Shown here: one piece after another, positions 31,334 through 40,102 of the stretch
Layout of the letters: every line of letters starts with the position of its first letter
Numbering within the stretch: position 1 is the stretch's first letter
Assembly (NCBI RefSeq): GCF_006783905.1
Contig: NZ_VFPE01000002.1
Span: 1,054,001 to 1,118,000, forward strand
Source of the DNA: Microbacterium kyungheense
Lineage (GTDB): Bacteria; Actinomycetota; Actinomycetes; Actinomycetales; Microbacteriaceae
Direction of reading: 5' to 3'
DNA: 64,000 nt
Program-made: the position numbers and the translations under genes
Notes under the pieces: generated by a model
Database searches by the model: none
Told to the model about the DNA's origin: nothing
What the model saw: only the letters and a program-made list of their open reading frames with translations

Positions 31334-32266
31334 ATGCCCGATTCACGCACCCCCGAAAATGGCGTTTCGCCACATACTCCAGCCCGGCCGCCCGAGGTCG
31401 ACCGGGTGGCGGCATCACGTCGCGCCGTCGCAGCGCGACGCGAACGCGCCGCCCTCAAGAAGGACGTCGCGATGCGCGTCATCACGCCGCAGGAGCTCCT
31501 GCGGCGTGCGCTGGCCGACCCGTCGTCGCCTGCCGGCGCGATGCGCGTGCCGGAGTTCCTGACCGCGATCCCCGCCATCGGCGAGGGCAAGCGCGACCGT
31601 ATCCTCCACGACCTCGAGATCTCGCCGGTGAAGCGCCTCGGCGGGCTCGGCTCGCGTCAGCGCGAAGAGCTGCGCGCGTTCCTCGACGCGCGGTGGCCGG
31701 AGCTCGAGCCGCGCGGCGGCCGCAGCCGCCTCGTCGTGCTGGCAGGCCCCACCGCCGTCGGCAAGGGCACGGTGGCGGCCTACATCAAGGAGCACCACCC
31801 CGAGATCCTGCTGTCGGTGTCGGCGACGACCAGGGCGCCGCGTCCGGGCGAGGTGGACGGGGAGCACTACTTCTTCGTCGATGACGCCGAGTTCGACCGG
31901 ATGATCGACGACGGCGAGCTGCTCGAGCACGCGACCGTGCACAACGCGTACCGGTACGGCACGCCGCGCGGCCCGATCGAGAAGGCGCTCGCCGAGGGCC
32001 GCACCGTGCTGCTCGAGATCGACCTGCAGGGCGCCCGCCAGGTGCGCGACGCGGATCCGTCGGCGACGCTCGTGTTCCTGCTGCCGCCGAGCTGGGACGA
32101 GCTGGTGCAGCGCCTGGTCGGCCGCGGCACCGAGGACGCGCCCGAGCGCGCCCGCCGCCTGCGCACGGCGAAGACGGAGCTCGCCTCGCAGGGCGAGTTC
32201 GACTTCCGCGTCGTGAACGACGACGTCGCCCGCGCCGCCGACGAGGTCGCCCGCCTCACCCGCTAG
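31334..32266 (+). CDS. gmk: Fused integration host factor (mIHF-type) and guanylate kinase
   Basis: About 310 residues, roughly 100 more than a normal guanylate kinase. The N-terminal third matches the actinobacterial mIHF domain: RAALKKDVAMRVITPQELLRRAL (parts), VPEFLTAIPAIGEGKRDRIL and GLGSRQREELRAFLDAR, with a helix-two-turn-helix DNA-binding region. The kinase part has P-loop GPTAVGKGTV near 137-146, SATTRAPRPGEVDGEHYFF and EIDLQGARQV. mihF and gmk are separate neighbours in Mycobacterium, so this is a fusion of adjacent genes. It may couple DNA binding and GMP phosphorylation only by linkage. ATG 31334 is preferred; GTG 31322 and 31325 are alternatives and no Shine-Dalgarno is evident. 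Confidence 0.93.
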   Translation: MPDSRTPENGVSPHTPARPPEVDRVAASRRAVAARRERAALKKDVAMRVITPQELLRRALADPSSPAGAMRVPEFLTAIPAIGEGKRDRILHDLEISPVKRLGGLGSRQREELRAFLDARWPELEPRGGRSRLVVLAGPTAVGKGTVAAYIKEHHPEILLSVSATTRAPRPGEVDGEHYFFVDDAEFDRMIDDGELLEHATVHNAYRYGTPRGPIEKALAEGRTVLLEIDLQGARQVRDADPSATLVFLLPPSWDELVQRLVGRGTEDAPERARRLRTAKTELASQGEFDFRVVNDDVARAADEVARLTR

Positions 32267-32269
32267 GCT
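32264..32269 (+). promoter_or_regulatory. -10 box of the DUF4037 gene, leaderless geometry
   Basis: TAGGCT overlaps the gmk stop codon TAG and begins exactly 12 nt before GTG 32276. Confidence 0.5.
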
Positions 32270-32275
32270 TCGGCG

Positions 32276-33313
32276 GTGCCATCCGACGAGGACCATGACG
32301 GACGCCGGCTCGCCGAGCGCTACTTCGACGAGGTGGTGCGCCCGCTCGTCGCGGCGCGGTGGCCGGGGCTGCCCGTCGCTGCGGGACGCCTCGGCGCAGG
32401 GTCCGACGTGCTCGGACTCGACGACGCGACCTCCCGCGATCACGACTGGGGCCTCCGGCTGAGCCTCTTCGTCGACGAGACGCTCGTCGACGACGTGGAT
32501 CGGGCACTGGCAACCGATCTCCCGGACGTCGCGTTCGGGCTGCCCACGCGGTTTCCGTTCACGGGCGAGGTGGTCGCCCGGCACCACGTCGAGGTCGCAT
32601 CGCCGCGCCCGTTCGCCGTGGCGCGGCTCGGTTTCGACCCCACCGAGCCCATCTCAACGGCGGACTGGCTGTCCGTGAGCGGGCAGGCCGCGCTCGAGAT
32701 CGTCGCCGGCCCGCTGTTCGCCGACGAGACGGGCGAGCTCACCCGCATCCGCACGGTGTTGCGGCAGTACCCCGACGACGTGCGCCGTCACGTCGTCGCC
32801 GTCGGGTGGCAGCAGATCGCCGAGGAGCTGCCGCTGCTCGGTCGCACCGCGCAGGTCGGCGACGATCTCGGATCGCGCATCATCGCCGGCCGCATCGCGG
32901 GCACCGTCGTGCACCTCGCCTTCGTCATCGCGCGGTCCTGGATGCCGTACGCGAAGTGGAGCGGGACGCTGCTGCGCCGGCTGCCGGGCACGGATCCGCT
33001 GACCGCAGCACTCGACGCCGCACTGCGCGCGGCCGACGGCACGCAGCGCCAGGCGCTGCTCTCGGACGCCCTCGAGGCGCTCCTGGATCTGCAGCGGGCG
33101 GCCGGTCTGCCCGCGACGCCCCCGGCGACCGAGGCGTTCTGGGATCGCCCGTTCCGCCATCCTCGCGCCGAGATCGCCGAGCGCCTGCGCGCAGGGATCA
33201 CGGATGCCGGCGTCCGCGCCCTGGCGCCGGGCCACGGCTGCATCGAGCAGCGGACCTCCGACGTCGCGATCCTCACGGATCCGGCCGCTCGCCGCGCGAT
33301 CGCCGCGGCGTGA
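32276..33313 (+). CDS. DUF4037 nucleotidyltransferase-like protein
   Basis: 345 residues. A nucleotidyltransferase-like site is suggested near 41-60 by GAGSDVLGLDDATSRDHDWG, which has the G-S-x-x-x-x-x-D-D and DHD pattern of the DUF4037 family. The rest is helical (RIIAGRIAGTVVHLAFVI, YAKWSGTLLRRLPG). The family is thought to be related to aminoglycoside-type nucleotidyltransferases; its substrate is unknown. It sits between gmk and rpoZ, which are normally adjacent, and carries its own leaderless-type promoter. Confidence 0.8.
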   Translation: MPSDEDHDGRRLAERYFDEVVRPLVAARWPGLPVAAGRLGAGSDVLGLDDATSRDHDWGLRLSLFVDETLVDDVDRALATDLPDVAFGLPTRFPFTGEVVARHHVEVASPRPFAVARLGFDPTEPISTADWLSVSGQAALEIVAGPLFADETGELTRIRTVLRQYPDDVRRHVVAVGWQQIAEELPLLGRTAQVGDDLGSRIIAGRIAGTVVHLAFVIARSWMPYAKWSGTLLRRLPGTDPLTAALDAALRAADGTQRQALLSDALEALLDLQRAAGLPATPPATEAFWDRPFRHPRAEIAERLRAGITDAGVRALAPGHGCIEQRTSDVAILTDPAARRAIAAA

Positions 33314-33335
33314 AGCGCCCGCGTCGCCGACCGGG

Positions 33336-33341
33336 TAGACT
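33336..33341 (+). promoter_or_regulatory. -10 box of rpoZ
   Basis: TAGACT predicts a transcript start at about 33348 and a 57-nt leader that ends with the AGGAGGT site. Confidence 0.5.
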
Positions 33342-33404
33342 GGTCGGATGCGTCCGCGCGCGGCTTGCGCGCGCCCACAGACACCGTCAGACCAGGAGGT
33401 TCCC

Positions 33405-33659
33405 ATGGCCGGAACGAACCAGGGCATCATCGAGCCCCCCATCGACAGCCTGCTCGAGAAGGTCGACTCGAAGTACCAGCTCGTGATCTTCGCGTCCAAG
33501 CGCGCGCGTCAGATCAACGACTACTACTCCGACCTGCACGAGGGAAACCTCTTCGACAACGTCGGGCCGCTCGTCGACTCGACCGTCGAAGACAAGCCGC
33601 TGACGATCGCGATGCACGAGATCCACGAGGACAAGCTGCGCCTGCGTCGCGCGGAGTAA
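33405..33659 (+). CDS. rpoZ: RNA polymerase omega subunit
   Basis: 84 residues from ATG 33405 with a near-perfect AGGAGGT site 6 nt upstream. The omega motif [19 protein letters not shown] is near 24-42 and [17 protein letters not shown] near the end is typical of actinobacterial omega. It helps assemble the beta' subunit. An in-frame ATG at 33348 coincides with the predicted transcript start and would add 19 residues, but the strong ribosome site argues for 33405. Confidence 0.95.
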   Translation: MAGTNQGIIEPPIDSLLEKVDSKYQLVIFASKRARQINDYYSDLHEGNLFDNVGPLVDSTVEDKPLTIAMHEIHEDKLRLRRAE

Positions 33660-33675
33660 TCCCCGTTACGACCGA

Positions 33676-33715
33676 TATGCCCCCGAGGACGGCGATGTCC
33701 GCTCTCGGGGGCATA
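33676..33715 (+). terminator. Hairpin between rpoZ and metK
   Basis: A 12-bp perfect stem (33676-33687 with 33704-33715) is topped by a small inner GAC/GTC pairing. No T-run follows. The 3' arm overlaps a possible metK -10 box CATACT (33712-33717). Confidence 0.6.
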
Positions 33716-33717
33716 CT
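33712..33717 (+). promoter_or_regulatory. Possible -10 box of metK
   Basis: CATACT predicts a transcript start near 33724 and a leader of about 30 nt. It lies in the 3' arm of the preceding hairpin. Confidence 0.35.
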
Positions 33718-33753
33718 GGTGTCCGCCCCCGGACCACGACTACTGGAGTATCG

Positions 33754-34947
33754 ATGACCGACCTGCGCCTGTTCACGTCCGAGTCCGTGACGGAGGGCCA
33801 CCCCGACAAGATCTGCGACCAGATCTCGGACTCGATCCTCGACGCGATCCTCACGGCCGACCCGGACGGCCGCGTCGCCGTCGAGACGCTCGTGACCACG
33901 GGCCTCGTGCACGTCGCCGGCGAGGTGTCGACCTCGGCGTACGTCGAGATCCCCGCCATCGTGCGCGACGTCGTCAACCGCATCGGCTACACCTCCAGCG
34001 ACACCGGCTTCGACGGCGATTCGTGCGGCGTGAGCGTGTCGATCGGCGCACAGTCCTCCGACATCGCCGCCGGCGTCGACAAGGCGTTCGAGCGCCGCGA
34101 GGACGGTTCCGAGGACCCGCACGACCTGCAGGGCGCGGGCGACCAGGGCATCATGTTCGGTTACGCGACGACCGAGACGCCGCAGCTCATGCCGATGGCC
34201 GCATGGACCGCGCACCGCATGGCAGAGCGTCTGTCGGCTGTGCGCCGCTCGGGCGAGCTGCCGTTCCTGCGCCCCGACGGCAAGACCCAGGTGACGCTCG
34301 GGTACGACGGCGACACGCCCACGACGGTCGACTCCGTGGTGCTGTCGACCCAGCACCACCCCGACATCTCGCAGAAGGCGCTGCGCGCCGCGGTGCGGGC
34401 CGAGGTCATCGACCCCGTGCTCGAGGCCACGGGCCTCGACACGTCGGACGTGAAGTTCTACATCAACCCCGCGGGCCCGTTCGTGATCGGCGGCCCCAAG
34501 GGCGACGCCGGTCTCACCGGCCGCAAGATCATCATCGACACGTACGGCGGCGCATCCCGGCACGGCGGCGGCGCCTTCAGCGGCAAGGACCCGTCGAAGG
34601 TCGACCGCTCCGCCGCCTACGCCATGCGCTGGGTCGCGAAGAACGCCGTCGCCGCCGGACTCGCCGACCGTCTTGAGGTGCAGGTCGCGTACGCGATCGG
34701 CAAGGCCAAGCCGGTGGGTCTGTACGTCGAGACGTTCGGCACCGGGCGCGTGGCCGACGACGTCATCACGCGGGCGATCCTCGACGTGTTCGATCTGCGC
34801 CCCAAGGCGATCATCGAGCAGCTCGATCTGCTGCGTCCGATCTACGCCCAGACGGCGGCGTACGGGCACTTCGGCCGCGAACTGCCCGACTTCACGTGGG
34901 AGCGCACCGACCGCGCCGACGCGCTGCGCGCGGCCGCCGGGCTCTGA
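33754..34947 (+). CDS. metK: S-adenosylmethionine synthetase
   Basis: 397 residues, full length. Family motifs [15 protein letters not shown] near 14-28, [15 protein letters not shown] near 129-143 and [19 protein letters not shown] near 269-287 are intact. The enzyme makes SAM from ATP and methionine with Mg2+ and K+. ACTGGAG lies before the ATG. It is followed at 10 nt by the priA-like gene, so the two are likely co-transcribed. No SAM riboswitch was recognised upstream. Confidence 0.98.
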   Translation: MTDLRLFTSESVTEGHPDKICDQISDSILDAILTADPDGRVAVETLVTTGLVHVAGEVSTSAYVEIPAIVRDVVNRIGYTSSDTGFDGDSCGVSVSIGAQSSDIAAGVDKAFERREDGSEDPHDLQGAGDQGIMFGYATTETPQLMPMAAWTAHRMAERLSAVRRSGELPFLRPDGKTQVTLGYDGDTPTTVDSVVLSTQHHPDISQKALRAAVRAEVIDPVLEATGLDTSDVKFYINPAGPFVIGGPKGDAGLTGRKIIIDTYGGASRHGGGAFSGKDPSKVDRSAAYAMRWVAKNAVAAGLADRLEVQVAYAIGKAKPVGLYVETFGTGRVADDVITRAILDVFDLRPKAIIEQLDLLRPIYAQTAAYGHFGRELPDFTWERTDRADALRAAAGL

Positions 34948-34957
34948 CACGGGCCGC

Positions 34958-36988
34958 GTGAGGGCGGTGCCAGGGGAGGCACTGGGCGGCGCCGACACGG
35001 CGCCCGCCCCGATCCGTCGCCGCCGTGTCGCGCGCGTGCTGCTGGACTCGCCGCTGCCCCAGCTCGACCGCCTGTTCGACTACGAGATCCCCGGCGAGCT
35101 CGCGGACGAGGCGCTGCCGGGCGTGCGGGTCCGGGTGCCGTTGCGCAGCGCGGGTCGCGTGATCGACGGATACCTCGTCGAGCTGGGCGAGCCGGATGCC
35201 TCGGACCGGCCGCTCTCAGAGCTCGAGGCCGTCGTCTCGCCGATGCCGGTGCTGACGCCGCGCCTCTACGCGCTCGCACGGCGCGCCGCCGACCGCGCGG
35301 CGGGTTCGGCGGGCGACATCCTGCGCCTCGCGATCCCCAAGCGCATGGTGCGGGCCGAGAAGGCCTGGCTGGCCGCCGATCCGCCGACGCGCCCGGAGCT
35401 CCCGCCCGAGGCGGAGGCCTGGGCCGACGGGATCCTCGCCGAATACCCCGGGTTCGGCGACGCGCTCGCCCAGAGCGCCCGCCTCGCCGTCGACGCACCC
35501 CCGCAGCCCGCCCGGCTCGCCGACGGGACGCCCGTGGGAGCGTGGGCGGTGCTGCTGGCGGCCGCCGCGGTGCGGACGCTGGCCGATGGGCGCAGCACGA
35601 TCATCGCCGTGCCCGACCACCGCGACCGCGCGCAGCTCGAGGCCGCGCTGCAGGAGTGGGTGCCTGCCGACGCGCTCGTGCGCGACGATGCGAAGCAGAG
35701 CGGGCCGGCGCGCTATACGGCGTTCCTGCGCACGTTGGCCGACGCCCCGTGCGTCGTGATCGGCAACCGGTCCGCCGTCTACGCCCCGGTCGCCGACCTC
35801 GGCCTCGTCGCGCTGTGGGACGACGGCGATCCGCTGTTCGGCGAGCCGCTCAGCCCCGGTGTGCACGCGCGCGATGCGGCGCTGCTGCGACAGGAGCTCG
35901 ATGGCGGGGCCCTGGTGTTCGCCGGCCACACGCGCACGAGCGACGTGGAGCGGCTCGTCGCCCTCGGGTGGGTGCGCGACCTTCCGGCGGCGCGGCGACG
36001 CAGCCCGCGTGTCGTGCTCACGGCCCACCGCGAGGGCGAGTCGCGCGCGTCGCGGGTGCCGTCGGCCGCCTTCGCGGCCGCGCGCGAGGCCCTGGCCGAG
36101 GGGCCGGTGCTCGTGCAGGTGTCGCGCCCCGGCTACGCGCCGGTGCTGGTGTGCGCGACGTGCCGGCATCCCGCACGCTGCCCCCACTGCGGCGGCCCCC
36201 TGCACGCCGCCCGCCATGGCGCGGTACCCGCCTGCACGTGGTGCGGACGCGCGGCCAACGCCTGGGCGTGCGCGGAGTGCTCGTCGACCATGCTGCGCAT
36301 GGCCTCCTCGGGCAGCGAGCGTACGGCCGACGAGCTCGGCCGCGCGTTCCCCGGCACGCGCGTCGTCGTCGCCGACGGCGACCATCCGGTGGCGACCGTC
36401 GACGAGCGCCCGGCGCTCGTGGTCGCCACCCGCGGCGCCGAACCGCTCGCGAGCGGCGGGTACCGGGCGGTCATCCTGCTCGACGGAGACCGGATGCTGA
36501 TGGCCGACGACCTGCGGATCGGCGAGTCGTGCCTGCGGTGGTGGTCGAACGCCGCCGCGCTGGCCGCACCCGGCGCTCCGGTGCACCTCGTCGGCGTCGG
36601 CGGCGAGGTGGCCCGCGCGCTGGCGACGTGGACGCAAGCCGCGTACGCGCGATCAGAGCTCGCCGATCGCGCGCCGCTGCGCATGCCCCCCACGGTGCGG
36701 GTCGCCGCCGTGGACGGCCCCCGCCGCGCCGTGGACGCCGCGCTGGACGACCTGCGCCGCGCGGTTCCCGAACTGGATGCAGAGGCCGTGCTGGGCCCGC
36801 TCGCGCGCGGCGACGGCGTGCGGGCGCTCGTTCGCTTCGAGTACGGCTTGGGCGCCCGCGTCACCGAGAATCTGCGCGCGTCGGTGGTGAGTCAGGCGGT
36901 CAAGGGCCGCCGGCCGTCGAAGGGACGCCCCGCGGGCGCCGCCAATACACTGAAGGTGCGGGTCGACGTGCCCGACCTCGATCTCTGA
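34958..36988 (+). CDS. priA: PriA-like primosomal protein N' lacking the helicase P-loop
   Basis: About 676 residues from GTG 34958 (GTG 34967 is an alternative). The N-terminal 3'-DNA-binding domain ARVLLDSPLPQLDRLFDYEIP (parts) and the zinc motifs CATCRHPARCPHCGG and CTWCGRAANAWACAEC (near 398-445) are present. Where PriA normally has a GxxGSGKT Walker A, this protein reads VGAWAVLLAAAAV, so the ATPase site is gone. Actinobacterial PriA homologues are known to be such probable non-helicases. It may act as a structural replication-restart factor. Confidence 0.9.
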   Translation: MRAVPGEALGGADTAPAPIRRRRVARVLLDSPLPQLDRLFDYEIPGELADEALPGVRVRVPLRSAGRVIDGYLVELGEPDASDRPLSELEAVVSPMPVLTPRLYALARRAADRAAGSAGDILRLAIPKRMVRAEKAWLAADPPTRPELPPEAEAWADGILAEYPGFGDALAQSARLAVDAPPQPARLADGTPVGAWAVLLAAAAVRTLADGRSTIIAVPDHRDRAQLEAALQEWVPADALVRDDAKQSGPARYTAFLRTLADAPCVVIGNRSAVYAPVADLGLVALWDDGDPLFGEPLSPGVHARDAALLRQELDGGALVFAGHTRTSDVERLVALGWVRDLPAARRRSPRVVLTAHREGESRASRVPSAAFAAAREALAEGPVLVQVSRPGYAPVLVCATCRHPARCPHCGGPLHAARHGAVPACTWCGRAANAWACAECSSTMLRMASSGSERTADELGRAFPGTRVVVADGDHPVATVDERPALVVATRGAEPLASGGYRAVILLDGDRMLMADDLRIGESCLRWWSNAAALAAPGAPVHLVGVGGEVARALATWTQAAYARSELADRAPLRMPPTVRVAAVDGPRRAVDAALDDLRRAVPELDAEAVLGPLARGDGVRALVRFEYGLGARVTENLRASVVSQAVKGRRPSKGRPAGAANTLKVRVDVPDLDL

Positions 36989-37018
36989 TCCTCTCGAACG
37001 CCACAGATCTGGAGCCCC

Positions 37019-37939
37019 ATGCGCCTCGTCTTCGCCGGCACTCCCGCGCCGGCGGTCCCGTCGCTGCGGCGGCTCGCGGCATCCACCCATGACATCGCCG
37101 CCGTCATCACGCGTCGCGACGCGCCGCTGGGCCGCAAGCGCGTCCTCACGCCGTCACCCGTGGCGGCGGCGGCCGAAGAGCTCGGGCTTCCCGTGATCCG
37201 CGCCGACCGCCTGGACGACGACGCGACCGCCCGGATCACCGCCCTGCGGCCGGAGCTGGGTGTCATCGTGGCGTACGGCGGCCTGGTGCGCGAGCCCCTG
37301 CTCTCGGCCCCCGCGCACGGCTGGATCAACCTGCACTTCTCGCTGCTGCCGCGGTGGCGCGGCGCTGCGCCCGTGCAGCACGCCCTGATCGCGGGGGATG
37401 CCGTCACCGGCGCGAGCGTCTTCCAGCTGGTGCCGGAGCTCGACGCGGGCGCCGTCTTCGGAGAACTCGCGATGGACGTCCCCGCGGACGCGACAGCCGG
37501 CGACCTGCTGGGCGCACTCGCGGAGGACGGCGCCGGCTTGCTCGCCGACGTCGTGGCCGGCATCGCCGCGGGCACCGCCGTGGCGCGGCCGCAGGAGGGA
37601 GAGCCGACGTACGCAGCGAAGCTGGGGGACGACGACGGACGCATCCGCTGGAACGAGCCCGTCGAGGCCGTCCTCGGCCGGATCCGCGGCGTCACACCCG
37701 AGCCCGGCGCCCACACGACGATCGACGGCGCTCGCCTGAAGGTGCTGGCCGTCGCCTCCGCGCCCGCCGATGCGCCCGCGCTCGCGCCCGGGGAACTGGC
37801 GCTGCACGCCAAGCAGGTGCTGGCCGGCACGGCCTCTGCATCCGTCGTGCTCGAGACCGTGCAGCCCGCGGGCAAGGGAGCGATGCGCGCCGCCGACTGG
37901 TGGCGCGGGCTGCGCGACGCGCCGGTGGCCGGATCATGA
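37019..37939 (+). CDS. fmt: Methionyl-tRNA formyltransferase
   Basis: 306 residues, with GGAG before the ATG. LVFAGTPAPAVPSL opens the formyltransferase domain; INLHFSLLPRWRGAAPVQ near 102-119 has the N-H-D-type catalytic segment, and GASVFQLVPELDAG follows. The C-terminal OB-like domain binds tRNA. It formylates Met-tRNAfMet. Its stop overlaps the rsmB ATG by 4 nt. No def gene is next to it. Confidence 0.97.
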   Translation: MRLVFAGTPAPAVPSLRRLAASTHDIAAVITRRDAPLGRKRVLTPSPVAAAAEELGLPVIRADRLDDDATARITALRPELGVIVAYGGLVREPLLSAPAHGWINLHFSLLPRWRGAAPVQHALIAGDAVTGASVFQLVPELDAGAVFGELAMDVPADATAGDLLGALAEDGAGLLADVVAGIAAGTAVARPQEGEPTYAAKLGDDDGRIRWNEPVEAVLGRIRGVTPEPGAHTTIDGARLKVLAVASAPADAPALAPGELALHAKQVLAGTASASVVLETVQPAGKGAMRAADWWRGLRDAPVAGS

Positions 37940-39306
37940 GCCGCACCGTCGCCGCGCGCCGCATCGCCTACGAGACGCTGCGGGCCGTGCACGAGTCCGA
38001 CGCATACGCCAACCTGCTGCTGCCGACCGCGATCGCCCGTGCCGAGCTGTCGCCCGCCGACGCCGCCCTGACGACAGAGCTCACGTACGGCACCCTGCGC
38101 CGTCAGGGCACGTATGACGCCGTCATCGCCATCGCCGCCGACCGGCCCGTCGCCAGCATCGACCCGGCCGTGCTCGACGCCCTGAGGCTGGGCGTCCATC
38201 AGCTCCTGTCCACGCGCGTCGCCTCGCACGCGGCGGTCAACGAGTCCGTCGAGCTCGCACGCTCGGCCGGCGGCCGCGGCGCCGCGGGGTTCGCCAACGC
38301 CGTCCTGCGCCGCGTCTCGCGCGACACCCCCGGCGACTGGATGACGCACGTCGCCGCCAGCGCCCGCTCCGACGACGAGCAGCTCGGCCTCCTGTTCTCG
38401 CACCCGGTGTGGGTGGTGCGCGCGTTCCGCCGGGCGCTGGCCGCCGAGGGGCGCGCCGATGAGCTGGAAGCGCTGCTCACCGCCGACAACGCGTCGCCCC
38501 GGGTCACGATGGCGGCGCTCCCCGGTCTCGCCGATGCCCCGGACGACGCGAGGCGGACGCCGTTCTCGCCGATCGGCTTCCGGCTGGGCGGGGGAGACCC
38601 CGACCAGACCGTGCGAGGCTCCGGCGGCCGGATCCGCGTGCAGGACGAGGGCTCGCAGCTGGCGGCGCTGGCGCTGACCCGCGCCCTGCCCGTGGCAGAA
38701 GGCGAACGCTGGCTGGACCTGTGCGCGGGCCCCGGCGGCAAGACGGCGGTGCTCGCGGCCGAGGCGCTGGCGCACGGCGCACGGCTGGAGGCGAACGAGA
38801 TCTCGCCCGCGCGCGCGGGACTGGTGCGCCAGGCGATCGCCGGCGTCCCCCTCGATGTGCTGGTGTCAGAAGAGGACGGCCGCGCACGGGCGGAGGCCGC
38901 GCCGGGAGCGTACGACCGCATCCTGGTCGACGCGCCGTGCACAGGACTCGGCGCGCTGCGGCGGCGCCCCGAGGCCCGCTGGCGGAAGTCTCCGGGCGAC
39001 GTGCCGGCGCTCACGACGCTGCAGCGCGAACTGCTGACGGCCGCCGTCGGTGCTCTGAAGCCCGGCGGGGTCGTCGCGTACGTCACGTGCTCGCCGCACC
39101 TGGCCGAGACGACGGCGGTCGTGGCCGACATCCGCCGCGAATGGGGCGAGGCCCTGGAAGAGCTGTCGGCGCGCGAGGTCATCACGTCACTCGCGGACTC
39201 CGACCCCGCGCTTCCGCCGCAGGCCGACGGCAGCGGGCGCGCCCAGCTGTGGCCGCACCGCCACAACACGGACGGCATGTCGATCTCGCTGCTGCGGCGC
39301 GTCTGA
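37936..39306 (+). CDS. rsmB: 16S rRNA m5C967 methyltransferase RsmB (Sun/NusB fused type)
   Basis: 456 residues from ATG 37936. An N-terminal NusB-like domain (RRIAYETLRAVHESDAYANLLLP, parts) precedes the methyltransferase. The SAM site is WLDLCAGPGGKTAVLA near 258-273, motif IV is DAPCTGLGALRRRPEARWR, and motif VI is VAYVTCSPHLAET with the catalytic Cys. It methylates C967 of 16S rRNA. It is translationally coupled to fmt, a common bacterial pairing. Confidence 0.95.
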   Translation: MSRTVAARRIAYETLRAVHESDAYANLLLPTAIARAELSPADAALTTELTYGTLRRQGTYDAVIAIAADRPVASIDPAVLDALRLGVHQLLSTRVASHAAVNESVELARSAGGRGAAGFANAVLRRVSRDTPGDWMTHVAASARSDDEQLGLLFSHPVWVVRAFRRALAAEGRADELEALLTADNASPRVTMAALPGLADAPDDARRTPFSPIGFRLGGGDPDQTVRGSGGRIRVQDEGSQLAALALTRALPVAEGERWLDLCAGPGGKTAVLAAEALAHGARLEANEISPARAGLVRQAIAGVPLDVLVSEEDGRARAEAAPGAYDRILVDAPCTGLGALRRRPEARWRKSPGDVPALTTLQRELLTAAVGALKPGGVVAYVTCSPHLAETTAVVADIRREWGEALEELSAREVITSLADSDPALPPQADGSGRAQLWPHRHNTDGMSISLLRRV

Positions 39307-39348
39307 ACCCGCGCGGACCGGCACCCGCGGCGTCCGCAGCCGCTCGAC

Positions 39349-39354
39349 CATAAT
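39349..39354 (+). promoter_or_regulatory. -10 box of rpe, leaderless geometry
   Basis: CATAAT begins exactly 12 nt before GTG 39361, with no Shine-Dalgarno sequence between. Confidence 0.5.
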
Positions 39355-39360
39355 GGACGC

Positions 39361-40056
39361 GTGCCCCCGACCTCCGAGACCGGCCGCGACGACGGCATCC
39401 GCATCAATCCCAGCATCCTCGCTGCGGACTTCGCGAACATGCAGGCAGAACTCGCCCGCATCGCCACGGCGGACTTCGTGCATGTCGACGTGATGGACAA
39501 CCACTTCGTCCCCAATCTCACCTTCGGGCCGCAGATGGTCGAGCGCGTCCAGGCGACGAGCCCGGTGCCGCTGGACGTCCATCTGATGATCACCGATCCC
39601 GACCGGTGGGCACCCGGTTATGCCGAGATCGGCGCAGCGTCGGTCACGTTCCACCTCGAGGCCGCCACCGAGCCGGTCGCACTGGCCCGCCGTCTGCGTG
39701 ACATCGGCTCGCGGGCCGGGGTGGCCGTGAAGCCGGCGACTCCGGTCGAGAGCCTCTTCGATCTGCTGGACGACTTCGATCAGATCCTCGTGATGACCGT
39801 CGAACCGGGCTTCGGCGGTCAGTCCTTCATGCCCGAGACGATGCCCAAGCTCCGCCGGCTCGCCGACGAGGCGCGCCGGCGCGGGTCGTCGGTGTGGCTG
39901 CAGGTCGACGGCGGGATCGGCGAGTCGACGATCGCGCAGGCCGCCGAGGCCGGTGCCGACACGTTCGTCGCGGGTTCGGCGGTCTTCGGCGCCGGCGACC
40001 CCGCCCACGCCATCGCCGGCCTCCGGGCAGCCGCAGCCGCGCACCACATCCACTGA
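39361..40056 (+). CDS. rpe: Ribulose-phosphate 3-epimerase
   Basis: 231 residues. INPSILAADFANMQAELARI (parts) opens the TIM barrel, and VHVDVMDNHFVPNLTFGPQ near 40-58, LDVHLMI, and MTVEPGFGGQSFMPE carry the metal and catalytic residues. QVDGGIGESTI is the phosphate-binding strand. It interconverts ribulose 5-phosphate and xylulose 5-phosphate in the pentose phosphate pathway. The leaderless-type promoter supports the GTG start. Confidence 0.97.
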   Translation: MPPTSETGRDDGIRINPSILAADFANMQAELARIATADFVHVDVMDNHFVPNLTFGPQMVERVQATSPVPLDVHLMITDPDRWAPGYAEIGAASVTFHLEAATEPVALARRLRDIGSRAGVAVKPATPVESLFDLLDDFDQILVMTVEPGFGGQSFMPETMPKLRRLADEARRRGSSVWLQVDGGIGESTIAQAAEAGADTFVAGSAVFGAGDPAHAIAGLRAAAAAHHIH

Positions 40057-40102
40057 ACCGGGCCGCCGGTCCTCCGGCGCGGCCCAGGACGCGAGGGAGA
40101 AC

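Noticed and set aside
33348..33404. Leaderless upstream start for rpoZ at ATG 33348
   Set aside because: The spacing to TAGACT fits, but the strong AGGAGGT before 33405 and the normal omega N-terminus favour the shorter form.
33660..33753. A SAM riboswitch before metK
   Set aside because: Only a simple hairpin is present; the gap is too short and lacks SAM-I, SAM-II or SAM-IV core sequences.
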